The notes beneath the pieces were generated by a model. The model saw only the letters and a program-made list of their open reading frames with translations. It was not told where the DNA came from and searched no databases. Source: Megamerina dolium (Eukaryota > Arthropoda > Insecta > Diptera > Megamerinidae). Taken from it: a stretch of DNA of 64,000 nucleotides. Below are positions 1-10,784 of the stretch, in pieces. Positions within the stretch are counted from its first letter, which is position 1; every line of letters starts with the position of its first letter. A program made the translations under genes and the position numbers. The stretch is taken from NCBI GenBank assembly GCA_963854835.1, contig OY978525.1, forward strand, positions 65,180,407-65,244,406. The letters are read 5' to 3'.

Positions 1-1620
1 TTTGAGGAAAGTAGTATTTTTCAAGTATTTGTTACTCGCTTCGTCTAAAAATATGTCTATGATATTTAGGGTGGATTCCTCATAAATATCTGACTCTTTG
101 CCTTCAGAGAAAACAATTTCGTTCTTGAATACATTCAAAGGGACTTCGCAATGTGGGATGAGGTCTGAACTGTCTTCTTCAGCACTATGTTGTGTGTTGT
201 CATTTGAGGAGTCTAATACGTTAATTTGTACGGGCAGCCGTGATAAAGCATCGGCTACTTGATTAGTTTTTCCGGGTTTATAAATGAGATGGTAATTGAA
301 TTCTTCTATACGAGCCTTCCATCTCTTTAATTTAGCGTTATTATTTCTATTGCTTAGGGCAAATGTTAACGGTTGATGGTCAGTTAGTATCTTAATTTCT
401 TTTGCTCCATATAAGTAAGTTCTTAATTTATCAAGAGCCCATATAATAGCAAGCATTTCCTTTTCTATTGTGGAATAATTTTCCTCGATTATGTTAAGCG
501 AACGAGAAATATAAGTTATTGGCCTATCACTACCTATTTCGCCTTGTGAGAGGACTGCTCCAATGGCTACATTAGAAGCATCAGTTGTTACGACGAAAGG
601 TTTTTTGAAATCTGGAAACATTAATATATCCGAAGATATAAGCATTTCTTTCAGGTCATTGAAAGATTTTAAATTTTCTCCTGTTAATGAAATATTTACT
701 TTTTTGACTGATTTGCCATAATTTGGGCATTTAATCCTCGTGTGAGATTAGTGAGAGGCTTTGCAATTTTTGCAAAATCTTTTATGAACTTCCTGTAGTA
801 TGATGTTAATCCAAGGAAACTTTTTAGTTTCTTTAAATTTTTGGGTATAGGAATCCTTTGAATTGCTGAAATTTTCTGAGAATCTGGTAAGTATTGGTGG
901 TAAAATTTTGCGTTACAACGTGGCCCAAAAATTCCACATTTGTTCTGAGAAATTTTGATTTTTCAAGATTAACTTTAAGATTGGCTTTTTGCAAGAGTGA
1001 AAATACGTTTTCCAAATTACAAAGATGTTCTTGTCTGGTTTTTCCGTAAATTATGATGTCGTCTATATAGACGTAGTAATATTTCCCTACTAGTGGTTTT
1101 AAGACATCATTAATCATTCTTTGAAAAATTGACGGTGCATTTTTAAGCCCAAAAGGCATTCTGGTAAACTCATATTTTCCGTTGGCTGTTGAGAATACTG
1201 TTTTTTTAATGTCCTTTTCCTTCATTTTAATCTGGTGAAAGCCTGAGGTTAAGTCTAGAGTAGTGAAATATTTACATTCTCCTAGACTGGCTAATGTGTT
1301 ATTTATGTCAGGAATTGGGTATGTATCGGGGACTGTAACGGAGTTAAGTCGCTTGAAATCTATGACTACTCTATAGCGTTTTTTGGGACAATCCATAATG
1401 GAGAATTGTATGGACTTTTTGAGGGTCTAATTATACCGTTTTCAAGCATCTCTAATATTTGTTTTTCAACTTCCCCTCTAAGATTTGCTGGATAGTAATA
1501 TGATTTAGTGTAGATAGCTTCATCTGTAGTAGTTGTTATTCCTGTTCGCAACTTGACACAACTTGTGTCAACTGTGCCACTATCGGAAACTGGTCCAAAA
1601 TGATCTGAATAGCTATTCAA
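1..1620 (-). pseudogene. pol remnant of element A: reverse transcriptase and RNase H
   Basis: Reverse transcriptase would copy the element RNA into cDNA and RNase H would remove the template. Seen on the minus strand: the RT start ([20 protein letters not shown], about 1390-1470), FTTLDLTSGFHQIKM, the MPFGLKNAPS motif and the catalytic YVYIDDIII near 1050-1085. RNase H follows with TTDASNVAIGAVLSQG (about 540-600), EKEMLAIIWALDKL, TDHQPLTFAL and the end motif VADALSRLP near 230-260. The frame changes near 1380-1396 and again near 860-900, just after LGHVV, so no continuous protein exists. The catalytic residues themselves are retained. Integrase is not in the window. Confidence 0.85.
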
Positions 1621-2437
1621 AATTTGTTGAATATTTTGAGATTGTTTACCTGCTTAGAAGTCTTAGCTTTAAATTTAATTGCTACACTTCCTAAATGCAA
1701 TATATCAATTTTTCTATCTATTATTGCTTCAATTTCTCGAAGGGCATCATCGCCGATTATACCGTCGAATGACTTTAACTCTGGAAGGACATAGAAATCT
1801 AAGAATTTATTGATTCCGATTTATGGACCTCTAACTTTATGGGTGATATTAATTTTCCCTGCTGCAGACTGGACTTTGAATAGTTTTTCTATTTCCTTTG
1901 AATGGGAAAATTTCAAAATTTTCCCATTCTTGTCTTTGAGTTCTAGATAGGGTATACTAGAGAGGCTTCCATCATAAAATTTAGTTCTTCGGTTACTTCC
2001 TGTTGGTCCAATTCAGTCAGTGTGTCAAGATCGTTCTCTTCTTCATCGTCCTATGGATCTATGTCCATAGGGACTGGTGGTTTTGGTTGAGTTGGTCTTG
2101 GTGGAGGAGTGAGTGGTGGCTGATTATTTGGGTTATTTTTTGCATTATGAATTTGGTTTTCTTCATATGGATTTAACTTATTTTGCGGGAATATAATTTT
2201 TTGTCGTCCTAGGGTGAATCGAAAAGTTCCTTAAATTGATGTTCTGGATTTCAGCGCATGATGAATAGGCTTCCGGCAAGTTTTGTGGCTTCTGAATTAC
2301 AAGCATTCTTGAGAGTTCGCCATTTAAGCCTCTAATAAAAACATCGAGTACTCTATTCTTACAGCTTTCTACAAGAGCGTCAATGGTTTCTTGTGAATAA
2401 TTCTGCATTTTTATTTTGTTTATAATCAATGATAGTT
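1621..2437 (-). pseudogene. Element A: 3' part of gag and protease remnant
   Basis: On the minus strand 2437-2178 encodes the C-terminal half of Gag (for example ALVESCKNRVLDVFIRGLNG and a PQNLPEAY motif), directly continuing the Gag half at 5590-6092 once the LINE is removed. Further along, a protease-like segment contains FDGIIGDDALREIE near 1750, similar to the second conserved motif of gypsy aspartic proteases. Several stops and frame changes lie between 1800 and 2170. The active-site D-T/S-G triplet was not clearly located. The assignment rests on position between Gag and RT plus the FDGIIGD motif. Confidence 0.6.
2425..2437. repeat. Target-site duplication of the LOA LINE (3' side)
   Basis: ATCAATGATAGTT here matches ATCACTGATAGTT at 5590-5602 in 12 of 13 positions. 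The two copies bracket the LINE exactly and both lie in Gag coding sequence of element A, as expected for target-primed insertion. Confidence 0.8.
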
Positions 2438-2505
2438 TTTTATTATTATTATTGAGGATATGATGCACCGGGACCTGAAGATCTTTTGTGCAGCCTATTC
2501 GCTAA

Positions 2506-4100
2506 CTAGCGGATCTCAAGATTATTTATAAATCTTGTCACTGCTGTGGGATTGATTTTAACTAGGTCCCTGGGAATTATGAATCCATTGCCTGCTGTTT
2601 CCTGCTCTTCAAGACAGAGTCGACAGAGGTCGTTGTTTACCACACCCATTTTCATCATGTCATAATTAAGTTTACAATGACTTGTTAGTAGTTCAGTGTA
2701 CAGTTTGATGTATTTTCTGCTGAGGTTCAAGATAGTATCAACCTTAATATGTTCAGGGTCAATGAATCTTTTCGACTGCCGCATGCCTGTTTGGGCTCTC
2801 CAGTAATCGGTTAGACTACTTTTGTCCTTTTCACATATTAAGTTGTTCATGAAAGTACTGTTTACCCCGCAGAAGGGTTCTGGGCCTAATAAAGGGGTGT
2901 CTGCGCCCTTTTTGGCCAGTAAATCTGCCATTTAATTTCCTGCATGCCCCTCGTGTCCCGGTACCCATATTAGAGTCACAGAGTTCCTCTATGCTAGGAT
3001 GTTGAGGAGTTCAAAGCATTCCCAAACCAACTTAGATTGGAACGAGAAATTCATTAGTGATTTTAGAGCTGCCTGACTGTCCGATAGAATGCATATGTTG
3101 GTTCCTCGAGTGCCCCTACGTAGGCATTCTCTGACAGATAGCACTAAGGCGTGGACCACCGCCTGAAAAATGGTAGCTATTTTTCCTATTTCAATTGCCT
3201 TCCGGAATTCCCGCTCCAGCACTGCCATCTTCCATTTTGGACCCATCAGTGTACCATAACTGTGAGCCTTGATCTAGAAATATTTCGCTGTTCCTCCACG
3301 CTGAGCGATCATGAACGATCACTTCGAAGAGTTTGGAGAATATAAATTTTTTTATCCATCCTGTCAAAGACCGTGAGGCCCGGTGAATTCCAGACTACGT
3401 CTAGAATATTAATGTGCCCTTTTTGGTTACCTTCTTTCAGGTGAATAGAGTTCGAAAGCCTTATGGCTGCACTGGCTCCTGTGCTCCTAAGCACACGGTG
3501 TAGAGGATTGAGACCTGTGATTATTCCTAAAGCTGCTGTGGGGCTAGTTCTCATCGCTCCCGTTACGCTCAAACAGGCTATTCGATGAATCCTGTTAAGG
3601 ATCATCTGAGTGCCAATTTGATTTACCTTGGGCCACCATGCCAGAGAGGCATAGGTGATCATTGGTACTATTACAGATTTGTAAGACCACGCCATCATTT
3701 TAGATCGTAGTTCCCATATTTTACCATACAGCCTTTGGTAAGCGAAGGTAGCCCTCACGGCTTTGTTCGTGATGTATGATAAATGGTTGTTCCAAGTAAG
3801 AGTTTTATCCAGGTGTTAGTTCTGTTTCACCTAACTTCAAGGTCCCTAAATTCAACATCCTTCTCTACGTGAAGGGTACCAGAGTCGTTTGCTCGGGTTT
3901 ATTGAAAATTCCTACTCCTGACACCAGTCTTGTGTGATATCAAGAGCTAGTTGCATACGCTCAGTTATGGTAGAGTCAAATTTGCCTATATCCATAATTA
4001 TTAAGTCATCTGCAAAGCCCTGAACTTCGTATCCGAGATCAGCGAGAGTTTGTAAAAGCTCGTCAATGATCAATAACCATAGGAGCAGCGATAAAACTCC
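2506..4100 (-). pseudogene. LOA LINE ORF2 remnant: RT C-terminus, RNase H, Cys-rich tail
   Basis: Minus strand: the RT palm enters near 4100 with GGVLSLLLWLLIIDELL and a GFADDLII catalytic motif near 4010-4030. A thumb-type segment follows (SVIVPMITYASLAWWP, 3309-3758), then an RNase H block (IFQAVVHALVLSVRECL, then ICILSDSQAALKSL; 2989-3246), and a C-terminal segment with CRLCLEEQETAG (2506-2931). Fingers, most of the palm and the whole endonuclease are absent. The open segments lie in different frames. RNase H in a LINE restricts the clade to LOA/I-like groups. Confidence 0.75.
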
Positions 4101-5018
4101 TCCTTCGGCCCCAGAATTCGGTCATTTTGCCACGATACTGAGCCAGGGAAGTATCCGACAAAGATTTTGGCCTTCGGCACTTCTGCCTCGTCCACAACCT
4201 TTAAATCGGCCCCCTCCCATGGCTTCAGGGCTGGTACCATCTCTTTCAACCAGGCCACAGTTTCGTCGTCCAGACGGTTAATAATTAACCATCCGGGCTT
4301 AAAACCATAGCCTGCAAAGTGAGGCTTCACCGGGCCACCGCGGGACTCGTAGACCCTGTCGATGATGCATTTCTGCACCTTGCCAATTTCCTCAGTGGAC
4401 CATATGCCCTCCGGGAAATTGTTTGGGATAACCCCGATTTTCTTAGAGCGGACAGCTTTAGCCAGAGTTCGCTTCGAACAGGGAACGCCCACAGGGGCGA
4501 TTTGTGGAGCCACTCCTTTAGAAGCCACCGCTACCACCGCCTCCATCTCCCCGCAGGCCGACACAGCGCACGCAGTCGAAGGTACTGTTGATGGTCTATC
4601 AATGGCTGGACGCAATAGCCTTCAGCCTATTGCGTCCAGCCCCGGACAGCTTCACTCTCTCGGTTTTGGAGTCTTCCCTTAGGAGAACGCGTTCCTCCTC
4701 AGGGGTGATGTGAGGTCCAGCCGACTTCTGCCTAAGTTGGACGTCCATCCTTTCAAGACTGTCGGAAGAAGGGCCGCATGCCCCCTCCAACTGGTCTTGG
4801 TCCATGTTCTCAATGAATATGGGACCTAATGCCCCCTCCAGCTGATCGTAGACTGTAATTTCAGTGACGTGTGGACCAACTGCCCCCTCGTTCACTGAAA
4901 TTTTTAGGCTTTCACCCTCGTTTTGCACTTTTAAAGTTGTGCAGTCCATATTTTGTTTTTCAAATTTAGAATCCATAAGATCTCGTATTTGATTAAAACT
5001 TGCATTTTGGTCACCCAT
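4070..5018 (-). pseudogene. LOA LINE ORF1 remnant with DUF4780-like domain
   Basis: ORF1 of LOA-type LINEs encodes a nucleic-acid-binding protein packaged with the element RNA. The N-terminal part opens at 5018 (MGDQNASFNQIRDLMDSKFE). It carries three repeats of an EGA-x-GP motif about 15-25 residues apart (EGAVGPH, EGALGPI, EGACGPS) before the basic GAGRNRLK. The frame then breaks at the perfect hairpin at 4604-4641. The second part (4615-4070) carries PEGIWSTEEIGKVQ, FKPGWLIINRLDDETVAWLK and KAKIFVGYFPGS, characteristic of DUF4780. It stops just after a deletion junction near 4100 into the RT. Confidence 0.7.
4604..4641. repeat. Perfect 15-bp hairpin inside LINE ORF1
   Basis: Arms 4604-4618 (GGCTGGACGCAATAG) and 4627-4641 are exact reverse complements around an 8-base loop (4619-4626). 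The hairpin sits precisely where the ORF1 reading frame is lost, so it looks like a small inverted duplication that inactivated the gene. Confidence 0.9.
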
Positions 5019-5589
5019 GGGTGCCCCTAATGGGAAGGCAAATTAAAACCGTAGGTTCGCCAGACCTTGTACGGAGTTCGCTATTATGCTTGACTCTACC
5101 CCGTCAAGCAAGTTCGCAGGCATAGCTGTTCCACCGCGATTTTAGGGGGTTATTTTAGATCATTTATGAGTCGGTCCATGCCACAGACTGTCAAGACTAG
5201 GCCTTAACAGTCTGTAGCATGAGCGGACTCTGCCTTGGGAGTTTTCCTTCTACCCCGCACGACTATTCGGCAACCCAAATCCAGCAGAGACATGACCGTA
5301 CTGAAAATGAGCTATTGGTCAGAAATAATAGCCGCACTTCCCCTAAGGGCGGACCAATTTGCTAGTGTCTAGGCAGGTAACCTGCTTACTCCCCGAGACG
5401 CTATAAAAGCCAATCTTACTGCTAGCAAGCCCTTAACGACTGACCAGGAATCGTAGTAAAGTACTTTCAACCTGTGCGTCGTAGGTAGTACTTAGGTTAC
5501 GTGCTGAACTATGGCACAGTCTTTCATATGCCATGTTCCAGCTCATATTAAGCCCCTACACCACGACAAGGTAACTACCAGAGAAGGGG
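5019..5589 (-). other. 5' untranslated region of the LOA LINE
   Basis: About 570 bp upstream of ORF1, GC-richer than the surroundings and without an open frame. It ends at the duplication at 5590. LINEs of this group usually carry an internal promoter here, but no specific promoter motif was identified. Confidence 0.5.
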
Positions 5590-6092
5590 ATCACTGATAG
5601 TTGATGATTAATTCGTGCGTAGAATTGATCAGTGCTCCAGTTTTTCTGAACTAGAGCGCTTAGTTCGTGTTCTAAAGTTCTAAAGTCGCGTTTATCTGCG
5701 TAGTGAAGAGAAAGGTATGTTTTAATTTTTTCCCAATCATCGTCAAAGATATTGTAAGAAATCAAGGCTGTGTCTGCTGGACCTCTTATTTTTTGGCGAA
5801 TGTGCTGTAAAATTTCATAATCCTTGAGGATGGATTCAACGCTGTGAATCCATGAAATATATTGAACGGGATTTCCTTCAAAAACCTGTAAATCTCTTAC
5901 ACAATCTATAAGCTTTCTTATCTCGTTTAAGTCGGCTTCAGTTGCCGGAGCAGGAGGGACCTGATTTTCACTTTGAGGAGGACTAATTCTAGCTTCTAGT
6001 TGATTAATCCTATTAATCATGGCCCTAATCTGTTCCATCTGGCTGTTTACTGCCCCTGTTAATTGTGTGATAGCATCGTGTAATTGTTCCAT
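5590..6092 (-). pseudogene. Element A gag, N-terminal half
   Basis: Starts at the ATG at 6092 (MEQLHDAITQLTGAVNSQME). It has a predicted coiled-coil-like stretch (EQIRAMINRINQLEARI), a proline-rich linker, then a capsid-like region (LQVFEGNPVQYISWIHSVES, IRQKIRGPADTAL, TYLSLHYADKRDFRTLEHEL). The FEG-N motif and following helices are typical of errantivirus and gypsy Gag. The coding sequence is cut at 5590 by the LINE and continues in sense at 2437. Apart from the insertion this half is open. Confidence 0.8.
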
Positions 6093-6844
6093 TGTGTCTT
6101 GATTTTACAGTGTTATGTATTTTCAAAGGAAAATGTGCTTGTTTAGAAAATATTGCTGTTTGCTTAGAATTTTTGCAATTCTGTTTACAATATAAATTAA
6201 AATATTTAGTTTTATATATGTTATTTATTACAGTGATATAGGACAGGTTTACTTGTGCAAATTAAAAAAAATTCATTTAATTAACTTTGCTACGATTTTT
6301 TGTAAATTTTTTTCAATTTTTTTTTTTGCCGAATTTATATTATAATTTTTTCCTATTTTAATTCAATACGACTTTGTTAATTAACTTATTAAAACAAATA
6401 GTTAACAATTTTATTTTAGTTTTTAACTAACACTAAAATAAAGAGCAGCATCTGGTGATTTTTTTTCCTTTATTCGATGTCCAGGATTATCCTCCAGCAA
6501 GGTTGGCAGAGAGTGTTCACGATTTTTGTAGTGTTCAAGATTCTTTGGAAAGTGTTCTTTTATCGTAGATTTTCCCGATTTTTGTAGAGTTCACGATTCT
6601 TTGGAAAGTGTTCTTTTATCGGACAATTTTCGATTTGTAGAGTTCACGATGCTTCAGAAAGTGTTCTTTTATCGTAGACTTTCACGAATTTTTGCAAAGC
6701 TTTTTATTGTTGCGCACTTTTAAACTTCGCGATAATTTTTTACGGAATAATCTTAATTCATTATTTATCCCTTTTGAAAAGCGCTCTTGAAAACTTTACT
6801 TTTTTCGCGATAATATTTTTCGGGATCGTCTTAATAAAATTAAG
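6093..6844 (-). other. Element A leader between primer site and gag
   Basis: About 750 bp of very A+T-rich untranslated leader. Its only structure is the 56-bp tandem array at 6521-6695. In Drosophila gypsy the same interval holds the insulator (an array of protein-binding sites), so a regulatory role is possible but unproven. Confidence 0.5.
6521..6695. repeat. 56-bp tandem repeat in element A leader
   Basis: Three units begin at 6521, 6577 and 6632, with a partial fourth near 6690. Each contains GATTTTTGTAGAGTTCACGA followed by an AAAGTGTTCTTTTATCG core. Units differ by a few substitutions and small indels. Confidence 0.85.
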
Positions 6845-6860
6845 ATCACGTTGGGTGCCA
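6845..6860 (-). promoter_or_regulatory. Primer binding site of element A (tRNA-Lys-like)
   Basis: The minus strand reads TGGCACCCAACGTGAT. This matches TGGCGCCCAACGTG, the complement of a tRNA-Lys 3' end, with one difference, and begins with the obligatory TGG. It lies upstream of the leader and gag in the right orientation, so the 5' LTR should end at 6861. Confidence 0.6.
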
Positions 6861-7200
6861 GTTAACTGCTTCCTTTGCCGGAGTTATAAAAAAATAAATC
6901 AACAACTATGTTGGAGCGCTGGTATAGCTGAACTAACTTCTTTATTGGACTGTTTTACTATTTATTACATATTGTTGCTTAGGAGGTAAGATACGAAATT
7001 ATTGAATAGTATTTGCTTAATTCTAAGAAATACAATTATTAGTACTGAATTATATAAAAAATGCTTTACATACAGAATTGCGTTATTGTTGTATTGTGTA
7101 ATGACTTTACGATATTGTGTTGTTATTGAAATGCTTCCTATGCAGAATTGTGTTCAGTGTGTTTGTTGTTGTAATGTAGGCAATGACTTTATGTTGTTGT
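6861..7200 (-). other. Candidate 5' LTR of element A (limits uncertain)
   Basis: The sequence directly upstream of the primer site should be LTR. On the minus strand it contains AATAAA-type signals near 6940-6955, compatible with an R/U5 region, and ends GCAGTTAAC next to the TGG. The 3' LTR is outside the window, so the far boundary cannot be set. Confidence 0.35.
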
Positions 7201-7445
7201 ATCATATCGTGTTACAAAGGTATGCTTACGTAAGTGCAGAACTGCGAATTGTGTGGGAAAGTGCTTTGTCAGCATTTTCACACCCAACTGCTACTCAGTT
7301 AGCTCAATATTCTGGCATTCCACAATTATAAGTAATATTAGTATGGATTGTGTATATCACAACTTCGAGCAATGTTGGTATGTGTATGGACAAATATGTA
7401 GTTCCCAATTTCGGGAAATATGTCGCGAGGTAAAATATGCTTATG
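7200..7445. repeat. Dispersed repeat, inverted copy at 21730-21975
   Basis: The segment from about GGTATGCTTACGTAAGTGCA through CACAATTATAAGTAATATTA to CGGGAAATATGTCG recurs in reverse complement at 21730-21975 with roughly 85% identity by eye. No coding capacity is recognised. It may be part of an LTR or a non-autonomous element. Confidence 0.75.
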
Positions 7446-8404
7446 TGCATATTTCATATTTTGGCTCTCAACACATATACAAAACAAATTCACACATGAG
7501 TGATGAGGCTGGTCGAATTTGTATGGCGAAGTACTTGACAAATCGTATGGAAAAACTAAAACCAAAGATTCTAGGTATATTCTTCTAAGATACCACAGGT
7601 CTAAAATCAATTATTGTAAACAAATTAAATTTCAATAAAAAATCGTGTACCATGATAATTCAAATAATTCTTATTGCCTAGATATTTTTAATCAAATTTT
7701 GATATTCATTAATTTCTGATCAAAAAGTAATTTAAGTATTACATATGCTGAATTTCGCATATTCTTGTATAAATATAATTTGGAATTATCCTTAACAATT
7801 TCAATATAAATTGAATCTTTATCGTCGGATTCATACATAGGTACATATGAAAGTATTTATATATGTGACATGCCGAATCAAATTGATTGTATGAAGCTGC
7901 GGTTGGTTTACGTTTGAAAATGCTCAATCCCAACTGTTTCCAGTGAATGCAAAACCATTTTTGGTTTTAAGTGAAAAGGGGGCCATTGTTTCTTCGCCAG
8001 ATTTGCTGTTAAAACGCTGTCTATTAACAGTGGGATATCTTTATACTTCTAAAGTCAATGATACTTCTAATGTCAATCATACTTCTAAAGTCTCTGGTTG
8101 TACACAATATTAATGTTTGCACTAAAAACGTTGACAGCGAGTTAATGTAGCTAATAAATTCCATGTCAAATACATAGAGAAAAGTAGTAGTTCAGTTCAA
8201 AAATTGACCGCGAAAATTATAATCAAACCACTCTAGTTGTTTAAAAACATATTCAAAAAAGAAGTTATATTGCAGTGGAAGATTATAATATAACGTGTGA
8301 TAAAGTGATTGTGAAAGTGTATTACTTTATAAAAAGTATATCATCAACAACAGCAATAACAAATAACATCTACAACAACAACAACAGCAACAATACTTAC
8401 TTAC
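7446..8404. other. No gene recognised; short tandem repeat at 8043-8096
   Basis: A+T-rich non-coding sequence. An 18-bp unit (ATACTTCTAAAGTCAATG) repeats three times at 8043-8096 with a few changes. A CAA/CAG-rich tract at 8350-8395 abuts the 3' end of the RTE LINE. Short open frames here show no family features. Confidence 0.6.
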
Positions 8405-10100
8405 TTATTTGGCCATAACAACCGAATATCGATTTAGGCCGAAAATAATATGCTTCGCCTGCCATCTCTGTTCTTTGCCAGCTGCCGCCAGTTAGAAATT
8501 CCAAGCGCAGTCAGGTTCTCCAGTACTTGGTCTTTCCACCGGAGGTTACATCTTCCTCTTCTCCGTCGTCCTCCAGCGGGCTCCAAATATAACACCTTCT
8601 TAGCTGGAGCGTGTTCTTCCATTCGCTCGACATGACCTAGCCAGCGCAGCCGCTGGATTTTGATGCGCTTTACTATGTCAATATCGGCTTACAGCTCGTA
8701 CAGCTCATGGTTGTACCTTATTTGGTACTCGCCACCAACGCAAATAGGTCCAAAGATCTTGCGTAGGACTTTTCTCTCGAAAACCCCAAGCATTCGCTCA
8801 TCCGAGGTGGAAATTGTCCAGGCTTCAGCGCCATATGTTAGGACAGGCATGATGAGAGACTTGTAGAGTGTAGTTTTCGTTCCTCGAGAGAGGGCTCGAC
8901 TTCTCAATTGCTTACTCAGCCCAAAGTAACACCTGTTAGCAAGAGTTATCCTACGCATGATCCCCAGGCTGACGTCATTACAGTTGTTGATGCTGGTTCC
9001 AAGATAGACAAAGTCCCTTACTACTTCAAAAGCGTAGTTGTCAACAGTGACGTGCTGTCCAAGACCCCGGAACTCTTTGTTTGTTTTATCCTTTACCGGA
9101 CTGTCGAAAGCGGCTTTATAATCAACAAGTAGGTGGTGTGTGTCGATCTGTTTTTCTTGGGTCTTTTCCAGGATTTGGGACAGTGTGAAAATCTGGTCGA
9201 TGGTGGATTTACCAGGTCTGAACAAACACTGATACGGTCCAATCAGGTTGCTGAGCATAGGCTTCAACCTTTCACACAGTACGCTCGATAGAACCTTGCG
9301 ATGCTCAGGAGACTTATTCCACGGTAGTTGGCGCAAATTGTGGGGTCTCCTTTTTTATGTACAGGACAGAGAACACTGAGCCTCCAATTATCAGGCATGC
9401 TTTCATCCGACCATATTCTGCTTATGAGCTGGTGCATGCAGGCGAGCAGCTCATCGCCTCCGGTCTTAAACAACTCGGCAGGCAGGCCATCAGCACCTGC
9501 AGCTTTGTTGTACTTCAGTCTTAAAATGGCCGTTTCAATCTCGTCATAGTCGGGTGATGGAACATCAACACCATCATCTGTGATCGGAGTTATCGGGCAA
9601 TCCTCTCCACTGGCGGAATTTTTCGTAGCATCGCCATTCAGTAACGCGGAGAAGTGTTCCCTCCATAGGCTCAGTACACTCTGGACATCTGTAACCAGAT
9701 TCCCATTTCCATCACGACAAGAAGAGGCTCCGCTATTTAAACCTCCACTTAGGCGCTTGATCTTTTCGAAGAATTTTCGAGTCTCATTCTTGTCGGTACA
9801 CCTCTCTATCTCCTCACACTCGCGTATTTCGTGTTCTCTTTTCTTGCGCCTGAAAGACGTCTCTCTACCGCTCCTTAACAGCTCGCGTTGCACCTGCACG
9901 CAGGGTTCTTCTGTAGACGGCGTATTTCTCTGCGGTAGCGTCGCGACACTCCTGATCATATCGTCACGGCTGAAGTGATCACTCACTTCAGCCGTCTCCC
10001 AGCGGATGCCAGGAGAACGTTGCCCGGTGGTCGCCACATGGAGGGCCCCCTTAATAATAATGGAAGCGCCATCACATAGTAAGCAGAGCAAGCTACATGA
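8405..10100 (-). mobile_element. RTE-type LINE copy 1, 5' truncated and internally deleted
   Basis: The minus strand reads linker, RT and C-terminus. Linker/RT start 10020-9300 (YNKAAGADGLPAELFKTGGD, WRLSVLCPVHKKGDPTICAN); RT 9330-8690 (GKSTIDQIFTLSQILEKTQE, LVDYKAAFDSPV, LIMPVLTYGAEAWTISTSDE); C-terminus 8622-8434 with RRGRCNLRWKDQVLENL. The 3' end is TAAGTAAGTAAGTA, the short tandem tail usual for RTE-group LINEs. Compared with copy 2 at 40665-42590, about 400 bp including the catalytic YADD motif is missing: FDSPV joins directly to the segment before GLGQHVTVDNY. There is a frameshift near 9300. The endonuclease is absent. Confidence 0.8.
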
Positions 10101-10195
10101 CTACCCCTCATTAACAAATAAAGGTATCATCACATAGCGCTCAGATCAAACTACATGACAGCCAGTGAGTTGACTTGCGATGAGTTCAACAAGGA
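10101..10195. other. Junction sequence upstream of RTE copy 1
   Basis: A short segment with two similar motifs (ATCACATAG near 10072 and 10130, CTACATGAC near 10093 and 10152), an imperfect direct repeat at the truncated end of the LINE. Nothing coding was found. Confidence 0.4.
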
Positions 10196-10445
10196 AAACA
10201 CCACCAGACCGCCAACAGCAACAATAATAACAACAATATTAACAACAATAGCAACAACAATAACAATAGCAGCAACAGAAACAAGAGTAATAACAATAAT
10301 AACAATAATAACAATAGCAACAATAATAAAAATAGCAACAACAGCAGCAAGAACAACAACAAGAGCAACAGCAATACAAATAACAACTACACCAACAACA
10401 AGAACAATTACAACAATAACAACAACAGCATCAGTATCAATTAAG
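10196..10445. repeat. AAC/AAT/AGC trinucleotide tract
   Basis: About 250 bp made almost only of AAC, AAT, AGC and ACA triplets. Long apparent open frames on both strands (poly-Thr/Ile on plus, poly-Leu on minus) are a by-product of the repeat and not genes. Confidence 0.9.
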
Positions 10446-10784
10446 TAATATTGTCAATATTATTATATAATATTATTATACTAAATCTTATTTAACAAAA
10501 ATGTTAAAGCGTAAAACTGCATTCAGCATTTTTTGGCTATGAATGCGACATATTTTTCTCTGCTAAGAGAAATTTACAAGCTCATATTAAGCGAGCACAT
10601 TTGCAAAAAAAATAAAGAACCCAATACAAGAATTGCGATTTTTATGAAAAGGATGTGATGTCGTAAGTCGTAAGTGAAGTTATCTCATACGTATGAATAT
10701 TCACAAAAGGAGTGCTTGTGAAATTCTCGATGGGAATATAAAAGTTGTTAAATCAGCTTTTAAAAATCGTATAAAGACCTAAAA
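10446..10784. other. No gene recognised
   Basis: A+T-rich sequence between the triplet tract and the next LINE. No conserved motif was found. The LINE coding sequence becomes recognisable only from about 10785. Confidence 0.5.

Larger units (their letters stand above)
2438..5589 (-). mobile_element. LOA-type LINE inserted in element A gag
   Basis: A non-LTR retrotransposon on the minus strand, bounded by a 13-bp duplication and ending in a short TAA-type repeat tail (2438-2453), as in I/LOA-group LINEs. It holds a 5' region, an ORF1 with a DUF4780-like domain, the last part of the reverse transcriptase, an RNase H domain and a C-terminal Cys-rich segment. The endonuclease and most of the reverse transcriptase are missing: ORF1 is joined directly to the RT palm near 4100. 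It is inactive. The family call is based on domain order (ORF1, RT, RNase H) and tail type. Confidence 0.75.
1..6860 (-). mobile_element. Errantivirus-like Ty3/gypsy element A, split by a LINE
   Basis: The element reads on the minus strand: primer binding site at 6860-6845, leader, Gag from 6092 downward, then protease, reverse transcriptase and RNase H running off the left edge of the window. Gag is interrupted at 2438-5589 by an unrelated LINE, and the two Gag halves rejoin in sense across the 13-bp duplication. Frameshifts and stops in pol show that it is no longer functional. The RT and RNase H wording fits the gypsy/17.6/297 group. No envelope gene can be judged because that end lies outside the window. 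Confidence 0.85.

Noticed and set aside
4066..4682. Plus-strand frames over the LOA ORF1
   Set aside because: They are opposite-strand shadows of the better-supported minus-strand ORF1 with its DUF4780-like wording.
7002..7610. Overlapping frames of about 110 codons on both strands
   Set aside because: Cys/Leu/Tyr-rich low-quality translations with no motif; the region is better explained as LTR or repeat sequence.
10186..10448. Long open frames rich in Leu (minus) and Thr/Ile (plus)
   Set aside because: They are translations of an AAC/AAT/AGC triplet tract and have no protein-like composition or homology.
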